Shown here piece by piece: positions 22,004-33,610 of a stretch of DNA of 64,000 nucleotides. Under the pieces are notes generated by a model. The model had not been told where the DNA came from, did not search any database, and saw only the letters and a program-made list of their open reading frames with translations. Origin of the DNA: Pseudomicrostroma phylloplanum. Taxonomy: Eukaryota > Basidiomycota > Exobasidiomycetes > Microstromatales. The stretch spans positions 434,001 through 498,000 of the forward strand of contig BCHS01000007.1 in the NCBI GenBank assembly GCA_039545275.1, in the 5' to 3' direction. A program made the translations under genes and the position numbers. Position 1 is the first letter of the stretch; each line of letters starts with the position of its first letter.

Positions 22004-23697
22004 ATGAGCAACGGTACAGAGTGGTCCCCTTCCTCCTGGAGATCGCGGCCGATCGCGCAAGACGTGCATTACCCAGATGCTGCCGCCCTCAAGAAGACCC
22101 TCAATCGACTACAGACTCTTCCCGGCATTGTCACCCCTTCATCCATCGCCCATCTCTCTTCTCGCCTGAAGGAGGTAGCTCAGGGGAAAGCATTTCTGTT
22201 GCAAGCGGGAGACTGCGCTGAGCTCTTTGAAGACTGTAGGGCTGACAAGGTGGAAGCGAAGCTGAGGCTCATTCTCATGATGAGCTTGGTCGTCGTTTGG
22301 GGAGCTAGGGTGCCCGTTGTGCGGGTGGGGAGGATTGCTGGACAATACGGCAAGCCGAGGAGTAAAGACAAGGAGATTGTAGAAGTAGATGGAGAGAAGA
22401 AGGAGGTACTGACGTTCCGGTGAGTCAAACGCTGTGAATTGCCGATGAAAGTGAAGAGAGCTGGCAGCTCACCCTCTCCTCTTTGCCTCACCAATCGTCT
22501 GCAGAGGAGACAACGTGAATGGCTTCTCCGTGAACGAACGTACACCTGATCCTGACAGGCTCACGCAAGCCTACTTCCACTCTTCTGCGACACTCAACCA
22601 CATCAGAGGCCTGCTAGACAGCGGCTTCGCAGACCTACACGCCCCCCTCTCCTTCTCTTTCGACCATGTGCGCGACCAGACTCTGCAGCAATCCTACGAG
22701 GACATCGTCGACTCCATCACCGACTCGCTCGACTTCATGAAGACGGTCGGTGCAGACCCTTCTGCGTCTGGTAGCAATGATCAGGGCACCCTGAATCGGG
22801 TTGACTACTTTGTCTCCCACGAGGGCCTCATGCTCGAGTACGAGGAGGCTCTGACGAGAGAGGTACGGGGTCCCTCTTTCTCCCGGGCTGGACCCGAGGC
22901 TGGGCACTACAACCTCTCCACCCACCTCCTCTGGCTCGGTGATCGGACCAGAGCGGCGGATGGAGCTCACATGGAGTACTTCAGGGGCATCAAGAACCCC
23001 ATCGGTATCAAAGTCGGGCCATCAATGAAGCCTGATGAGCTGGTGAGGGTGTTGGACATCGTAGACCCTGACTGCATCCCAGGAAGAGTCACACTGATCG
23101 GCAGGTTCGGAGCAAGCAAGATCGAGAACACGCTGCCGCCGCTGATAAAGGCCGTTCAAGCGTCACCGCACGCATCTTCGGTCATCTGGACGTCAGATCC
23201 TATGCATGGAAACACAGTATCCCCACCTTCCCATCCCAGCATCAAAACTCGCAGGTTCGAAGACATTGTCTTCGAGCTCTCGGCTTCCTTCAGAGTACAC
23301 GCAGAGTGTGGCTCACGGCTGGGAGGTGCACACCTGGAGCTGACGGGTGAGCTGGACGAAGAGGGCAACAGTGTCACGGAGTGTGTCGGCGGCAGTATGC
23401 AGTTGGGCGAGGAAGAGCTGCAGAAGAGATATTTGGTGAGCATTACAGAAAGCGATGATCGTGCTGCTGGAGCTTCACCGGATAGGATCTGACCACTCCC
23501 TTTTGCTCTCGTCTCTCTCTTTCCAGACGCACTGCGACCCTCGGCTCAACGCAGAGCAGTCTCTCGACATAGCTTTCCTCATCTCACATGCTCTCAAGAG
23601 CCAGCGACTGGCTCGGAGAAGTGCTAGCATGGACAACCTCGGCGGTAGAAGCAAAAGTCGGATCACTTCGAGGGATGTCAGTCGGACGAGGACATGA
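22004..23697 (+). CDS. Type II (plant-type) DAHP synthase
   Basis: 3-deoxy-D-arabino-heptulosonate-7-phosphate synthase condenses phosphoenolpyruvate and erythrose-4-phosphate, the entry step of the shikimate pathway. Exons 22004-22419, 22505-23435 and 23527-23697; the introns of 85 and 91 nt are GT-AG. The product is 505 aa. It matches the class II family, not the yeast Aro3/Aro4 class: FLLQAGDCAELFEDC, VVRVGRIAGQYGKPRS, RGDNVNGF (made across the first splice), VDYFVSHEGLMLEYEEA, NLSTHLLWLGDRTRAADGAH, NPIGIKVGPSM, WTSDPMHGNT, ECVGG and THCDPRLNAEQS (made by the last splice). A transposon sits about 280 bp downstream. Confidence 0.94.
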
Positions 23698-23978
23698 CCG
23701 GAAAGAGTCAGGGGAGACGTGGATCTGTCGCACTTGACTAGCAGTCGTATAGCATCGCATATGATCCCTCGCTCTACTTGTCTGCTCAAATCATTCGCAT
23801 CGTGGTGTCCGTCCGCTTGGCCTGATGCAACCGGCACGCCCGGATCAATCGGCGGGGCTTGAGGGCGATTTCACGGGGGCCTGCTTCCTGTGCCACAATT
23901 TATGATCGATGACTTCATGCACGCAGCCAGCCAGCCCCCCGCGCCTGCGTCTTCCTCCGGCCGGCTGTCCCACGGAAC

Positions 23979-24079
23979 GACACGGCGCACGCCCCTGTAG
24001 CGGCACGGCGCACGCGGCACCGCGCACGCGGCACCTTACGTAGTTCCTTGCGTAGTTCCTAGCGTAGTTGTGCCCAAAC
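23979..24079 (+). repeat. Left terminal inverted repeat of the MULE
   Basis: Begins GACACGGCGCACGCCCCTG and ends TGCCCAAAC, the reverse complement of the right end at 30522-30410. It has two parts: an outer GC-rich block with repeated GGCACGGCGCACGC units, and an inner array of TTCCTAGCGTAG-type 12-mers. Diverged copies of the inner unit continue inward to about 24230, and similar CGTAG motifs occur between the two genes (27097-27120). Such arrays are candidate transposase-binding sites. Confidence 0.88.
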
Positions 24080-24332
24080 CCACGTAGTCCCCCCGTTCTT
24101 TGCGTAGTTTCTAGCGGAGTTCCTAGCGTAGTTTCGGCCAAACGGACAGTAAACTCCCCAGACGCGCGCGAGAAAGCTTGGTTCATCGCACATAGTGTGA
24201 TACCAGCGTAGTTCTTTGCGTAGTCGCTGCAGATTGCGCTGTACGGTGGGCATCGAGCTAACGCAACGGACAGACGAGCAGGCTGCAGCAGCAAGGACCA
24301 ACGCAACATAGATTAACATATCATAAGGACAA

Positions 24333-27047
24333 TCATACAGCATCACTCATTATGGCATCATCGATGGCTACAGGATCAACCGGCGGCAAGCCGCCCCACA
24401 TCGCAGCCTCCTCTTCCTGCTGCCTTTCGGCATTCAGCCTTGCACCCCTCTGCTCCCTCGTCTCATCAAGATCCCCTAGTTCGTGGAGCATTTGCTCGTA
24501 GAGCGCGCCGTCGCATTGATCGCAGATCTCACCATTCTCACGGTCGCGAGACAGTTGCTCATTGCAATTCAAGCAGTGGACACGTACGTCGAGAGAAACA
24601 GCTGCTTCTATCGCAACCGCTCGTGCGACAGCCGGCGGGGCTCGGCAAGTGCTTCTATTGTGACCTGGCTGCTTGCAGTTCCCGCAGAGTCGAGTGGCAG
24701 CCCTGTCCCGCTGCTCTTGTCGTGCAGCGCCAGTCTGAGCACCGCTGACAGCCCTGCCATGCCGTCTGTCATGGCGTTCCTCCATCTGCGAGCGTTGAGG
24801 CCTCATGGGATCCTGGAGTTCTTGCGAGAGAATTTGATGGCTAAAGTCCTGTACACGCATCAGGTGAACAGCCTGCTCCGCGAGCGGCAGGCCTGTTAGG
24901 TCTGATTGTATGCCGGACACCACTGCTAGAGCTGTATTGCGTGGCAGGGTAATGATCCGCTGGCTTTCTGCTATTTGCTGGCCCTCTGGCCACTCAACGG
25001 GTAGGTGCAAACTAATATGGAATTCAGCTAGATCGACGCTTGTCCGGTTTGCCTTGAGCAGCCTTGCGAATGCGTGGCGACATGGCACGCCCTGTGTGAT
25101 GTAGATGTGGCAGTCCAAGCAGCCAGCGTGGGCATTCCTGCGGTAGATATCTTCTGCCTGAGCAATCTCCTCACATGCAAGGTCCTGCGCCTTGTGCGAC
25201 AGCTTGAATTGCAGAGGCTCCATAAAGAGCTTCTGGATAATACTGCGTTTGTCAGTGGCTATGCCTCGTGAGCGTTGGTCCTCTATGATAGCCGCAAGTT
25301 CGCCATGTTCTCTATGTGCCAGTTTCTCGAGCTCCTGCTTCAGACGCAACAGGCTATTGTTGCAACCTGACAAGTCCTTCTTGATGCGAGCGTGTGCGCT
25401 CTCTACTATACTAGTAGACCTGCAGCCGTAATTCAAGGATGTGGAGACACGCCAGTACACCCAGTACTCCTTGTATGGCCACCAGGTATTGCGAAAGTAA
25501 TCGACAAAGCGCCTTTGTCCAGGGTGGTTGTGGGCCTGGCTTTCTATCGCTGTCCAGGAGCTTTCCTCCTCCGCTACAGTCCGCGCTTCTATAAGATGCT
25601 CGATCAGATCTCTCATCCTCTTCCGCAAGAGCGCTAGGTCGTCGAGATCCTGATCTGCAAAGTCGCGTTCTATCTTGGTAGAGAGATGCTGTTTGTACTG
25701 CTTCCTGATGTGCCAGACACAGAGCAAGACCCGAGATCCTGCAAAGGTGGCCTCAACGGCCTTGACCATCGCAAGATCGCGATCGACAGCGAAGGTGGGC
25801 TCCACCGCAGGTGGGAGGACCTCTTTTAGGCATTGTAGCGCCCACATAAAGGACGGCTCATTCTCCCGGGCAAGGAAGCAGTGGGCGACACTGAAAGTGT
25901 GCCCAGTGGGTGTTTTGCCGACTATGTTCAGCAACTTCATGCGGTGAACGTTGGTACTATACGTACAATCCATGGCCAAGAAGTACCAGTGTGATCGCAG
26001 GGCCTCTCGAGCGTTGGTGTGGATAATGAAGACGCCTGAGAGTCGTGCGTCTTCGTCGAAGCGTGTCGCATAGTACCAAGGCGAGTCTGGGTGATGCAGA
26101 GCCTGTAGAGTATTCTGAATATCCGTCTGCCAGTCGCCAGAGAGTGCAATTCTGGTCCTTCTGATGGCGTTGGTCACCTTCTTGATGCCATAGGAGCTAC
26201 TTGGGAAGCCCTCAATGTCTAACGCAGCGTGAATCTCAACTCTGCTTTGGCCCAGTCCCACACGACGCTCGATCTCTCGTTGCTGCTGCTCATTCAATCG
26301 AGGCGCGAGCTTGCTCAGGACCCCGCAGTAGTCATGTGGAGAGTGCTCAGTGCACATATGATAGATCTGGTACTGAGTGCCCACTTTCTTCAGGCCAATC
26401 TTGAATGGACACTGGTGGTCTCTCGTTCTTCCGGCTCGCTGCTTGGGAGGAGTCCTTGCGTCTGGGGAGGCTGGCGTTTTCCTGGATGGTGTTCTCTTGC
26501 CATGCATCCAGCAGAGGTATATCATGCGGTTGCCCCCATCAGAAGAATTTCCGATGACGAGCTTGTAGCCTCTAGAGGTCGGCCATTGGAGGACAAATTG
26601 GATCGCAGTCTCGCGATCGTTGAAAGTTCGCAGAGGAGGAGGAGGCATGTCCTTTGATGTGCTGTGGTGGATGGCAGGCCGATGCTGGTTCAGATTGGCG
26701 GTGGTCGGTACCGAGCCGGGAACAGCGCGAGAGAAGCATTCTGAGTAGACCTGAGCTGTGGCAGCCGCAAGTACGACAGTCGAGGCGGCGTGGGCAGCCG
26801 TGGCCACAACCGTCTCCGGCGCCGGGGCGGTTCCGGCAGCTGCAGCGTTAATGCTCACGAGGAAGCCCAGCTGGTTTTGGATGCCGCTTAACTGAGATCT
26901 CAAGTCATGGTTGTCCATGGCATACGGGAGCTTTTGGTGGGCGATAGTGGTGAGCGTTTGGGGAGAGTGCAGGATGAGAAGATCGCGGCGCGACTTATCG
27001 GACGCGTTGAGTGGTCTGCAGTCGGAGTTGACGCGCATTTTTACCAT
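24333..27047 (-). CDS. Mutator-like transposase (FAR1-type DNA-binding, MULE DDE, SWIM, zinc knuckle)
   Basis: 904-aa uninterrupted frame. The N-terminal third has a FAR1/WRKY-GCM1-like zinc region (YLCWMHGKR, DHQCPFKIGLKK, CTEHSPHDYC). The MULE catalytic core follows: first Asp in MDCTYSTN near residue 360, second Asp in FAVDRDLAMVKAV near 422 followed by CVWHIRKQ, and Glu in TSIVESAHARIK near 549. A SWIM motif (CLDCHIYITQGVPCRHAF) lies near 640. The C-terminal part has a CCHC knuckle (CGNCKQPGHNRSTC) and a four-Cys motif (CLNCNEQ...CDQCD). All catalytic residues are present and no stop or frameshift is seen. The translation may begin later at MDNHDLRSQ. It acts on the flanking inverted repeats. 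Confidence 0.9.
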   Translation of the reverse strand: MVKMRVNSDCRPLNASDKSRRDLLILHSPQTLTTIAHQKLPYAMDNHDLRSQLSGIQNQLGFLVSINAAAAGTAPAPETVVATAAHAASTVVLAAATAQVYSECFSRAVPGSVPTTANLNQHRPAIHHSTSKDMPPPPLRTFNDRETAIQFVLQWPTSRGYKLVIGNSSDGGNRMIYLCWMHGKRTPSRKTPASPDARTPPKQRAGRTRDHQCPFKIGLKKVGTQYQIYHMCTEHSPHDYCGVLSKLAPRLNEQQQREIERRVGLGQSRVEIHAALDIEGFPSSSYGIKKVTNAIRRTRIALSGDWQTDIQNTLQALHHPDSPWYYATRFDEDARLSGVFIIHTNAREALRSHWYFLAMDCTYSTNVHRMKLLNIVGKTPTGHTFSVAHCFLARENEPSFMWALQCLKEVLPPAVEPTFAVDRDLAMVKAVEATFAGSRVLLCVWHIRKQYKQHLSTKIERDFADQDLDDLALLRKRMRDLIEHLIEARTVAEEESSWTAIESQAHNHPGQRRFVDYFRNTWWPYKEYWVYWRVSTSLNYGCRSTSIVESAHARIKKDLSGCNNSLLRLKQELEKLAHREHGELAAIIEDQRSRGIATDKRSIIQKLFMEPLQFKLSHKAQDLACEEIAQAEDIYRRNAHAGCLDCHIYITQGVPCRHAFARLLKANRTSVDLAEFHISLHLPVEWPEGQQIAESQRIITLPRNTALAVVSGIQSDLTGLPLAEQAVHLMRVQDFSHQILSQELQDPMRPQRSQMEERHDRRHGRAVSGAQTGAARQEQRDRAATRLCGNCKQPGHNRSTCRAPPAVARAVAIEAAVSLDVRVHCLNCNEQLSRDRENGEICDQCDGALYEQMLHELGDLDETREQRGARLNAERQQEEEAAMWGGLPPVDPVAIDDAIMSDAV

Positions 27048-27246
27048 TGCGCGGCCAAAGCTGCGACGAAAGAGCTGATTCTTGCGTGGAGAGTAGCGTA
27101 GTAGTCTGCGTAGAATCTACGTTTCTGTCGCGGGCGCAGCAACTTCTGCATGCAGACGGACGCGCAAGCCATCAATCGTGCGAGTCCGTCACAACACCTC
27201 TCGACTGCTCTGCCATACTCACGGCAGCTTCTGCATCCTCCCCGAC

Positions 27247-30200
27247 ATGACTTCTGCGACTCCTACAGAGGAAGACGGTGCAGCTACGTCTGCACCTTCC
27301 GTCCCACAACCCACCCAATCGACTGCGTCGCCGGCTGCTCCAGCCGCTTCTGCAGCCACTTTGGGTGCACAGCCAGCTCCCAATCCAGCCACTCCACCAG
27401 TCGCCTCACCTGCCTCGCCTTCGCCAACTGCCGCTTCAACAGCTTCTCCCTCGCCCGAACGGCCCAAAGGAAGGAGGAAGAAGATCTCAGCCGAAACGAA
27501 AGCTCTCTGGGCCCGGCAACTCATCGAAGAAGGCAAGTCAGTATCGGAGATCGCCGCGCTGAATAGCGCCGTCTTCTCCACTGTTTACTCTGTTCTGAAG
27601 CCAACCGAGCGCAAGAAGCCACCTAAGGTGACCTCGGCTATGGAGCCCCTCATCCTCGACACTCTTGCGGCAAACCCGCTATGCACGCTAGAAAACATTG
27701 TCACAGCGCTGCAATCCTCGCATGGAAGTACTGTCGCGGCAGACGAGGTCAAGAGCTTCATCGTTAAGAACGTCCACCTCAGGGTCTCTTACAAGCAGCC
27801 TCTGGTCGTCCCATCGAGCGAGCGTGAAGAACTTATATTCCAAGGCACAGTGAATCAGTTAGCACAGGACTCATGGCAAGAGACGATCTGGCTGGGTCAA
27901 GTCGAGTTTGAGGTTGCCGCTCTCTTCTCTCTTCGTCATCTCAAAGACGACACAGATCGAGTGATCCCAGCGGTAGACCCTGCCAACCCATTTGGGACCT
28001 GCACAGTTCTTGTTGCGACAAGGCTGCAGCAGCCAATCGAGATTCTGCACTTCCTTGGCGTCCCAACAACAGAAACACTCGCTAAAGAATGGAGACAGAT
28101 TGTAGAATCTGCAATTGGGTACGCACAAGCGGTCGCAACTCCAGTTAACGCTTTTCTCAGTCAGATCTTTGTGGAACAGGCGGTCTTGGACTCTTACCCA
28201 GGCGCTCTTGCCCAGATCTCTGAAGCTGAGTGTCTTGGTCATGCTATACCTCGCCACAAGACCGCCTTTAATCCAGTCAGGACATTCGCTTCAGCTCTCC
28301 CCCGAATCGTTAAGAAGCACCCTGGCGAAGCTCTCCTCGGCGACCACATTCAACAGCACTTCAGGTCGGTGACGCTATCAGAAGCATACCGCGCCTGGAC
28401 AATTATCTCTCTGGGAGCCGCCCTGCCCCCAGATTCAAGGTCAAGTGAGGCTGCCTTGACGCTGTCAAGAATGAATGAGTCTGGCACCTTTGGAAGTGGC
28501 AACGTGTCTTCTTCGGACGAAGAGACGAGACGAAGCAGAATGCGGGAGTATGAGGATCGTGTTCGTCGTCGTCGACAAGAGAAGGGCAAAGGCCGGCAGG
28601 TTGCGCCAGCCGACCAAGCGGCCGACGAGGAAGACAACGGAGTGACTGACAAAGAGATGCAAGAGCAAGATGATGGAGAGGACCTCGCTTTTGGAGGAGC
28701 AGACGATGAAGGAGAGGACCTGGCTTTCAACCTCGCCAGGGAGCAATCTCTCGTCACCTACAACGAGGAGGTAAACCGGTCTGCTTCAGCAGGTCCCTCT
28801 GGGACGTCTTCACGATCGCCAAGCTCGCACAGCCCAAGGGCGCATAGAATGCCGTCGACGCCAACAAGGAGAAATGGTTCTGCCGCTCCTTCTGCGGCTG
28901 GTACTTCCCAGTCGCCCTCGTCTAGGAGAAACTCCGTACGTTTCACAACTTCCCCGACTACTACGCCCACGAGGGCATCGGCAAGGGCTCTAGCAGCCGA
29001 AACAGCTGCTCAGACAAGCGAAGCAGAGCAGCCGGTCAGGAAGAAGGCTAAGTCTGTCACAACAAAGAAGGCACAGAAGGCGCAGAAGGCGCAGAAGGCA
29101 CAGAAGGCACAGAAGATACAGAAGATACAGAAGATACAGAAGGTGCAGAAGGTGCAGAAGGCACAGAAGGCGAAGCAATCGGCAGCCCTCCCCCCAGAGG
29201 AACCACAGAATGAAGCGCAGGAAGTCCAGCAGCAGCAAAGGAAGCAAAGGGCTCAGAATACAACGGCCCCTCGTCTGACCAGGGAGGAGCGAGCGCTCAG
29301 GCGAGGTCAGGTTACGGAATTGCAAGGAACTGTTGCTTCTTACCCTGCGTGCGAGACATCCGGCCCAAGCGAGATTGCGGAAGACGCCAGGACTGATGGG
29401 GCTATCGGGTACCAGAGATGCGCTGCAGCGATACTTGCTGTTGTTTCTGATGAGCATGCCGGAGTAAGCGCACCAGCGATGACTGCCGAGAAAAGTAACG
29501 AGGCTGCGGTGTCCGTTGCCGCTGCCTCGCCACTAATGGCTGCCCGAGAGCCTGACACACATGAAGAGGCAGCAGAGGCCGTCGCTGCTGCCTCACCGCT
29601 TCCGACAACACATGAAAAGGCAGCAGAGGCCGTCGCTGCTGCTGCCTCACCGCTTCCGACAACACATGAAAAGGCAGCNNNNNNNNNNNNNNNNNNNNNN
29701 NNNNNNNNNNNNNNNNNNNNNNNNNNNNNNNNNNNNNNNNNNNNNNNNNNNNNNNNNNNNNNNNNNNNNNNNNNNNNNNNNNNNNNNNNNNNNNNNNNNN
29801 NNNNNNNNNNNNNNNNNNNNNNNNNNNNNNNNNNNNNNNNNNNNNNNNNNNNNNNNNNNNNNNNNNNNNNNNNNNNNNNNNNNNNNNNNNNNNNNNNNNN
29901 NNNNNNNNNNNNNNNNNNAACAACTGTGCCAGAGCCTGACTCACATGAAAAGGCAGCAGAGGCCGTCGCTGCTGCCTCGCCGCTCCCAACAACTGTGCCA
30001 GAGCCTGACTCACTTCAAGAGGGCCCTGCTGCCTCGCCGCTTCAAAGGACTGCTCCAGAGCCTGAAAACACTGTGCCGCAAGCGGATACTGCACCAGACA
30101 AGCTACTGCAAGCATACACTGACTATATGAGCGAAGAGGAAGATGAGGTGGCTCAATGGGTGACGGGGGAAAGCAGAGCCGGTCTAGGTAGCGAGGAAGG

Positions 30201-30306
30201 TTGCCAGGCAGGGGAGGAGAAGGCAGAGAAGGGTAGGAGGGAGTCCATCACCATGGAGGACGGCACCGAGGTTGCCGTACGTGACCTGTTCACCAATCGC
30301 TCTTGA
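27247..30306 (+). CDS. MULE-associated second protein (HTH region, low-complexity tail)
   Basis: A frame of about 1019 codons from ATG 27247, interrupted by 240 N at 29679-29918, so the true length is uncertain. After a Pro/Ala/Ser-rich head, residues about 75-185 look like two helix-turn-helix units (ISAETKALWARQLIEEGKSV, SEIAALNSAVFSTVYSVL, then LAANPLCTLENIVTALQSS), resembling the paired HTH of Tc1/IS630 transposases. A following region of about 200 residues (ETIWLGQVEFEV, IEILHFLGVPTTE, NAFLSQIFVEQ) is faintly like that transposase fold, but no DDE triad can be defined. The C-terminal half has acidic and basic stretches, a KAQ tripeptide array and an Ala/Glu/Pro minisatellite. Its function is unknown; an accessory transposition protein is inferred from its place inside the element. 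Confidence 0.7.
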   Translation: MTSATPTEEDGAATSAPSVPQPTQSTASPAAPAASAATLGAQPAPNPATPPVASPASPSPTAASTASPSPERPKGRRKKISAETKALWARQLIEEGKSVSEIAALNSAVFSTVYSVLKPTERKKPPKVTSAMEPLILDTLAANPLCTLENIVTALQSSHGSTVAADEVKSFIVKNVHLRVSYKQPLVVPSSEREELIFQGTVNQLAQDSWQETIWLGQVEFEVAALFSLRHLKDDTDRVIPAVDPANPFGTCTVLVATRLQQPIEILHFLGVPTTETLAKEWRQIVESAIGYAQAVATPVNAFLSQIFVEQAVLDSYPGALAQISEAECLGHAIPRHKTAFNPVRTFASALPRIVKKHPGEALLGDHIQQHFRSVTLSEAYRAWTIISLGAALPPDSRSSEAALTLSRMNESGTFGSGNVSSSDEETRRSRMREYEDRVRRRRQEKGKGRQVAPADQAADEEDNGVTDKEMQEQDDGEDLAFGGADDEGEDLAFNLAREQSLVTYNEEVNRSASAGPSGTSSRSPSSHSPRAHRMPSTPTRRNGSAAPSAAGTSQSPSSRRNSVRFTTSPTTTPTRASARALAAETAAQTSEAEQPVRKKAKSVTTKKAQKAQKAQKAQKAQKIQKIQKIQKVQKVQKAQKAKQSAALPPEEPQNEAQEVQQQQRKQRAQNTTAPRLTREERALRRGQVTELQGTVASYPACETSGPSEIAEDARTDGAIGYQRCAAAILAVVSDEHAGVSAPAMTAEKSNEAAVSVAAASPLMAAREPDTHEEAAEAVAAASPLPTTHEKAAEAVAAAASPLPTTHEKAXXXXXXXXXXXXXXXXXXXXXXXXXXXXXXXXXXXXXXXXXXXXXXXXXXXXXXXXXXXXXXXXXXXXXXXXXXXXXXXXXTTVPEPDSHEKAAEAVAAASPLPTTVPEPDSLQEGPAASPLQRTAPEPENTVPQADTAPDKLLQAYTDYMSEEEDEVAQWVTGESRAGLGSEEGCQAGEEKAEKGRRESITMEDGTEVAVRDLFTNRS
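29068..29175 (+). repeat. In-frame KAQ/KIQ/KVQ tripeptide repeat
   Basis: A 9-bp unit (GCACAGAAG and variants) repeated about a dozen times encodes (K-A/I/V-Q)n inside the second MULE gene. The regular basic pattern suggests a nucleic-acid-contacting or helical segment. Confidence 0.85.
29560..30018 (+). repeat. Coding minisatellite with assembly gap
   Basis: Imperfect units of about 51-78 bp encode HEKAAEAVAAASPLPTT, some with an added VPEPDS. The array runs into 240 N (29679-29918) and resumes after it. The gap is most simply an unresolved tandem array, so copy number is unknown. Confidence 0.85.
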
Positions 30307-30409
30307 TCTGTACTGCTGTATGCGATTCTTCCCGCTTTTACGTGAGCCTGCACGAAGATTTACTGCGTTGTGTGTAGACATAGTTGCACGAAGCGCGGGA
30401 ACTACGTAT

Positions 30410-30522
30410 GTTTGGGCACAACTACGCTAGGAACTACGCTAGGAACTACGCAAGGAACTACGTAAGGTGCCGCGTGCGCGGTGCCGCGTGCGCCGTGCCG
30501 CTACAGGGGCGTGCGCCGTGTC
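30410..30522 (-). repeat. Right terminal inverted repeat of the MULE
   Basis: Mirror image of the left end, with one extra CTAGGAACTACG unit, which accounts for the 113 versus 101 bp length. The inner side starts GTTTGGGCA and the outer end is GCGCCGTGTC. Confidence 0.88.
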
Positions 30523-31098
30523 AACCCGGCTGTCCCATGGCTTGGGTGCTGCTTCCGGCGAAGGTCCTCGTCCCGGGGACAGACTGACTGACTGCCCTTG
30601 CTTGGCCTGCTGGACACTTCGCAGTGAGACAGGAGCCGGATCAGAGCAGTGGAACAAGATGAGGGGAAAGCGGGGGAAAGAGGACACACACAGAGCGGGG
30701 TGTTTGTGGGAAAAGGGGGGCCAAGTGGGTCGGGCGAGCGTGGAGAAGAGGGTTGGGTAAGATTCTTGGTTCCGGTAACTTATCTTAGCTACCTTCACCA
30801 CCGTCTCTGTTCTTCTCGTCTACCCATCACATACATAGCCTGTGCTGCTCAGTTCGAGTTCGTCTGCTCCGCTGTCACAACGATTTGCACCTAGAAGCTC
30901 TGTTCTCAGGCTCTCGCTGCCGCTCGCTTCAATCCGGCAGTCTCATCCCAGCAGAGCGCTACTCACTCCAAGCAACTGCTCAGTCCCCATCGAGATCGAC
31001 AACTCTCGTGTCCTCCACCTCTTCATCTCAATCCTGCTCAACCAGCTGCGACATTCCCGCACATCAGCTAGCCAATCCATTCATACTCCCAGCGCAAG
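30523..31098. other. Intergenic region upstream of aspartate aminotransferase
   Basis: About 580 bp between the transposon and the alternative first exon. It contains a short GACT repeat at 30583-30596 and no supported gene. It presumably holds the upstream promoter of the PTS2 transcript. Confidence 0.45.
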
Positions 31099-33226
<2,128 letters not shown>

Positions 33227-33522
33227 ATAGAGAGAGACCCTCTATGGTGCGTTCGATGCTAGACTGCCCTCTTCCCCCATTTCCTCCATGTCGGCTTTTG
33301 CAGGCGACTTGGTCTGTATTACTCTCTGTGCTACATTTGCTCATCTATACAAAATGATTGCTGTCATCCAGCATGAAGGAGGAAGGTTGCGCATGTGTCA
33401 CTCCAGTGGGCCGGTGAGTGAGCTGAGCACGAGGCTCGTAATTCGCAGGAAGGTGTGCCGGCAAGGACGGTCAGAGGTTCATATATCGTTATTGACGTTC
33501 GCCTCTCCTCATCGATGAAAAT

Positions 33523-33608
33523 GCTTTGGTGGTGTAGTTGGTAAGACATGGGATTCATAGTTCTGTTAATGCACCCCAAGATCGCGAGTTCGAGCCTCGC
33601 CCGAAGCA
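33523..33608 (+). tRNA. tRNA-Met (CAT), elongator type, with intron
   Basis: Seven-bp acceptor stem (GCTTTGG with CCGAAGC, one T-G pair). A-box-like TGGTGTAGTTGGT, and T-arm GCGAG/TTCGAGC/CTCGC with a good B box. The anticodon loop is TTCATA-A, with a 13-nt intron (33560-33572) one base after the anticodon. Two mismatches stand out: A31-C39 in the anticodon stem, and G-G in the D stem. Six Ts follow directly. The gene lies in the same orientation between AAT2 and IPK1. Met is the best reading; the discriminator is A. Confidence 0.75.
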
Positions 33609-33610
33609 CC

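Larger units (their letters stand above)
23979..30522. mobile_element. MULE-type DNA transposon with two divergent genes
   Basis: A unit of about 6.5 kb bounded by inverted repeats (left 23979-24079, right 30410-30522) that are almost identical apart from one extra 12-bp subrepeat on the right. It contains a Mutator-like transposase on the minus strand (24333-27047) and a second long gene on the plus strand (27247-30306), which start about 200 bp apart. Near identity of the ends and an intact 904-codon transposase suggest recent activity. A clean 8-11 bp target duplication expected for MULEs is not visible: only AAC abuts both ends, and a 14/15-bp repeat (23961-23975 and 30526-30540) lies 3 bp outside. 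It sits between DAHP synthase and aspartate aminotransferase. Confidence 0.85.

Noticed and set aside
23979..24240. CRISPR-like array
   Set aside because: The short direct units are contiguous or irregularly spaced, lie in transposon inverted repeats and are in a eukaryotic genome.
30384..30587. 67-codon plus-strand frame with MFGHNYARNYARNYARNY pattern
   Set aside because: It is the translation of the 12-bp subrepeats of the right TIR, not a gene.
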